64,000 nt of DNA from Ferruginibacter sp050611725 (GTDB taxonomy: Bacteria > Bacteroidota > Bacteroidia > Chitinophagales > Chitinophagaceae): the NCBI RefSeq assembly GCF_050611725.1, contig NZ_JBODJB010000001.1, positions 186,001-250,000 on the forward strand, read 5' to 3'. The notes below the pieces were generated by a model that was not told where the DNA came from, did no database searches, and saw only the letters and a program-made list of their open reading frames with translations. Position 1 is the stretch's first letter. Each line of letters starts with the position of its first letter. Both the position numbers and the translations under genes were made by a program. This document shows, piece after piece, positions 61,548 to 64,000 of the stretch.

Positions 61548-63005
61548 TTACTTCTTATTTTGTTCCAGTATTGCCTTTATTGGTTGAACCAACGTATCAA
61601 TATCGCCTGCTCCTGCTGTTATAATCACATGCCCGTTATATCCTTCTTCTACATGAGCGTATTTTTCAAGAGAAAAATGTTTTATTAAATTCCCTTTGCT
61701 CATAACCGTTTTGTTCTCACTATGCATTCTTTCTAATATCATTTCGCTGCTCACACCTTCCATTGGTAATTCTCTGGCCGGATAGATCGGTAAAAGAATA
61801 ACTTCGTCAGCCAGATCCAATACTTCTGCAAATCCATCAGCTTGGTCTTTTGTTCTGCTGTACAAATGCGGTTGAAAAACTACCGTACATTTTTTATCGC
61901 TGAACAAAGATTTGGCTCCTGTTATCAATGCCCTCAATTCTTCAGGATGATGAGCATAATCATCGATCATCACCTGCCCTTTTTCTTTTATGATATATTC
62001 GAACCTTCTTTTTATTCCTTTAAAATCTGCTACTGCCGCTCTTATTTTATCATCATCAATTTTTAAATGATGAGCTACCGCAATAGCAGCCGTAACATTT
62101 TCTATATTATGTCTGCCACCCATGTTCAACACTACACCATTCAATTGCCAGTCTTTCATTATTACATCAAACTGATAACTGCCATGATCCATTTTGATAT
62201 TGGTAGAATAAACATCAGCTTCCGGGTCATCTACACCATACGTTAAATGAATTGTTCCTTTTAATTCAGCAGTTCTTTTTAAACCAAACCTGCTTAGCAA
62301 CAACCCACCCGCTTTTATCTTACCCGAAAATTCAATAAATGCTTCTTCTACTTTTTCTGCAGTGCCATATATATCCAAATGATCGGGATCCATTGAACTG
62401 ATGATCGCAACATCAGGACTTAATTTTAAAAAGCTTCTATCATATTCATCTGCTTCTACAACACATGTATTATTATCACTGCTCTCCGAAACAATCGGAG
62501 CAGGCCAGAAATTAGAATTATAATTCACCGCAATGCCACCCAGGAAAGCATTACAACCATAAGCACTATGTCTTAATATATGTGCTACCATTGTACTCGT
62601 AGTTGTTTTACCATGCGTACCGGCAATACATATATTAAAAGAACTGTTTGTAATAGCACCCAATACATCACTGCGTTTTACAACAGTGTAATTGTTTTGC
62701 TGATAGTAATTCAACTCTGTATGATCTTTAGGAACAGCAGGTGTATATATTACCAGTTTTGCAGTCTTGTCAATGAGCTCTATATTATCTTCGAAGTGAA
62801 TCTTTATTCCTTCCGCAACTAATTGTTTTGTAAGTACTGTTTCTGTTTTATCGTAACCACTTACTAAAATGCCTTTGCTATTAAAGTATCTTGCCAAAGC
62901 ACTCATTCCTATACCACCGATACCAAGGAAGTAAACACTTCTCACCCCCTCCGCCCCCTGAAGGGTGGACTGCAAAGACTCTATAATTTTATTCAACTCA
63001 CTCAT
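61548..63005 (-). CDS. murC: UDP-N-acetylmuramate--L-alanine ligase
   Basis: 485 residues, the first Mur ligase, adding L-Ala to UDP-MurNAc. The N-terminal Rossmann domain has YFLGIGGIGMSALARYF. The ATP loop is CIAGTHGKTTTSTMV (~128-142). EADEYDRSFL, DYAHHPEEL and FQPHLYSRT are MurC-specific. The length is normal. It lies directly downstream of murG and upstream of ftsQ, in dcw order. Confidence 0.97.
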   Translation of the reverse strand: MSELNKIIESLQSTLQGAEGVRSVYFLGIGGIGMSALARYFNSKGILVSGYDKTETVLTKQLVAEGIKIHFEDNIELIDKTAKLVIYTPAVPKDHTELNYYQQNNYTVVKRSDVLGAITNSSFNICIAGTHGKTTTSTMVAHILRHSAYGCNAFLGGIAVNYNSNFWPAPIVSESSDNNTCVVEADEYDRSFLKLSPDVAIISSMDPDHLDIYGTAEKVEEAFIEFSGKIKAGGLLLSRFGLKRTAELKGTIHLTYGVDDPEADVYSTNIKMDHGSYQFDVIMKDWQLNGVVLNMGGRHNIENVTAAIAVAHHLKIDDDKIRAAVADFKGIKRRFEYIIKEKGQVMIDDYAHHPEELRALITGAKSLFSDKKCTVVFQPHLYSRTKDQADGFAEVLDLADEVILLPIYPARELPMEGVSSEMILERMHSENKTVMSKGNLIKHFSLEKYAHVEEGYNGHVIITAGAGDIDTLVQPIKAILEQNKK

Positions 63006-63056
63006 TTAATGAAACCGTTTCAACTTTTATTCTCTTAAGTCTCCCTTTAAGGAGAT

Positions 63057-64000
63057 TTAGAAGGTATCCAATATTTCTTTTGCAATTATTTCATCTGCGT
63101 TTGTAATTGCCAATTTTTCTATATTATTTTTTAGTTCGTTTTGTTTCGATCCATCATTGATAAGATGGATGATTGTCGGTACTAGTTTTTCAGCCGCTTC
63201 ATTATCTTTTATTATCAATGCTGCATTTTTGCTTACTAAATTTTGTGCATTCACCGTTTGATGATCTTCTGCTGCAAACGGAAATGGTACAAACACTACC
63301 GGCTTTTTCATAACACATAATTCTGTAACTGCCATTGCTCCACTTCTGCTAATCACTGCATCAGCGGCAGCATACGCATACTCCATCTGCGTAATAAAAT
63401 CGTTTACCCAAATATTTTTTCTTCCTTCACCTCTCTGCTTTCCTTTTACTCCGTAAGGTTTTCCCGTTTGCCAGATTAGTTGCAGATCATTTTTTTCAAA
63501 TGCTTCAATATCTTTATCCAAGGCTTCGTTGATACTTTTTGCACCAAGACTACCACCAACAGAAAGGATCGTTTTCTTTGCAGGATCCAGTCCAAAGAAT
63601 TTTATTCCTTCTTCTCTTGTAACAGCACTTTGCGATATGGTCGCTCTCACAGGATTACCGGTTATTTGTATTTTCTGTGAAGGGAAAAACTTTTCCATTC
63701 CATCGGTTGCTACAAATATTTTTGTGGCTTTCCTACCCAACATCATATTGCTTTTCCCTGCAAATGAGTTACTCTCATGAATAAAAGTTTTTATTCCCTT
63801 TGATTGAGCCAATCTCAATACAGGAAAGCTCGAATAACCACCAACTCCAATAACCGCATCGGGCTTAAAAGTGTTGATGATCTTTTTCACCTGAAAAAAA
63901 CTTTTGATCAGTTTAAATGGTAAGCCAATATTTTTAATCAAAGAACTTCTGTTGAAACCTGCTATATCTAATCCTTCTATTTTATACCCAGCCTGCGGCA
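63057..64000 (-). CDS. murG: UDP-GlcNAc:undecaprenyl-PP-MurNAc-pentapeptide transferase MurG (partial)
   Basis: Membrane-associated glycosyltransferase that makes lipid II. The reading frame runs off the window: upstream of the in-window TTG it continues as PQAGYKIEGLDIAGFNRSS, which is MurG sequence, so about 314 residues are visible and the N-terminal ~45-50 are missing. Conserved segments are DAVIGVGGYSSFPVLRLA, HESNSFAGKSNMML, LSVGGSLGAKSINEAL and SRSGAMAVTELCVMKKPVVFVPFPFAAEDHQ, the UDP-GlcNAc site. It is the first dcw gene seen and lies 51 bp upstream of murC. Confidence 0.95.
   Translation of the reverse strand, partial: PQAGYKIEGLDIAGFNRSSLIKNIGLPFKLIKSFFQVKKIINTFKPDAVIGVGGYSSFPVLRLAQSKGIKTFIHESNSFAGKSNMMLGRKATKIFVATDGMEKFFPSQKIQITGNPVRATISQSAVTREEGIKFFGLDPAKKTILSVGGSLGAKSINEALDKDIEAFEKNDLQLIWQTGKPYGVKGKQRGEGRKNIWVNDFITQMEYAYAAADAVISRSGAMAVTELCVMKKPVVFVPFPFAAEDHQTVNAQNLVSKNAALIIKDNEAAEKLVPTIIHLINDGSKQNELKNNIEKLAITNADEIIAKEILDTF

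Overview
The window reads as chromosome of a Bacteroidota bacterium, most likely a member of the Chitinophagaceae. Four things suggest this: many genes preceded by the Bacteroidota -7 box TAnnTTTG and almost none by a Shine-Dalgarno sequence; families typical of the phylum (DUF3127, DUF3857/transglutaminase, DUF4293, a split UshA-type nucleotidase); a long-tailed FtsZ and FtsQ; and moderate to low GC content. This is inference from gene content; there is no rRNA here to settle it.

Layout. 0-9.3 kb: sucD, a very large exported TPR/DUF3857/transglutaminase protein, a tRNA-Ser(GCU)/tRNA-Pro(UGG) unit with its own promoter and terminator, dnaA, and a two-gene 5'-nucleotidase operon. 9.3-11.4 kb: a DUF3127 protein and a COG2509-type FAD dehydrogenase. 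11.5-18.1 kb: a very AT-rich island with a double-glycine bacteriocin-like precursor, a peptidase-C39 ABC exporter, a membrane-anchored thioredoxin-fold protein, several small membrane proteins (one with a frameshift in an A8 tract) and a DUF6734-like protein. This is the best candidate for an undescribed system. 18.2-27 kb: a NatAB-type ABC exporter, a polysaccharide export pair (Wza-like and Wzz-like), a nitronate monooxygenase-like flavoprotein, a sugar nucleotidyltransferase and glyA. 27.5-42.5 kb: small membrane proteins, uvrA, a sigma factor, a stretch of unknown genes containing two copies of a 230-bp MITE-like element, purQ, unknown membrane and exported proteins, an epimerase, a metzincin-type protease, an NlpC/P60 hydrolase and a fused beta-oxidation enzyme. 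42.9-56.7 kb: a PAS histidine kinase, metG, an ECF sigma/anti-sigma pair, tandem LD-carboxypeptidases, tandem alpha/beta hydrolases, kup, and a REP-flanked Y1 transposase. 56.8-64 kb: the distal half of the division and cell-wall cluster (murG-murC-ftsQ-ftsA-ftsZ, minus strand), with murG cut by the window edge.

Two families of short periodic repeats run through the window. Two intergenic 90-bp arrays are each built from ten 9-bp units that switch orientation part-way. Degenerate 7-bp-period repeats lie in intergenic DNA and also in frame inside uvrA, metG, a beta-oxidation gene and a signal peptide. All coordinates, motifs and periodicities were read by eye; family names come from recognised motifs, not from searches.
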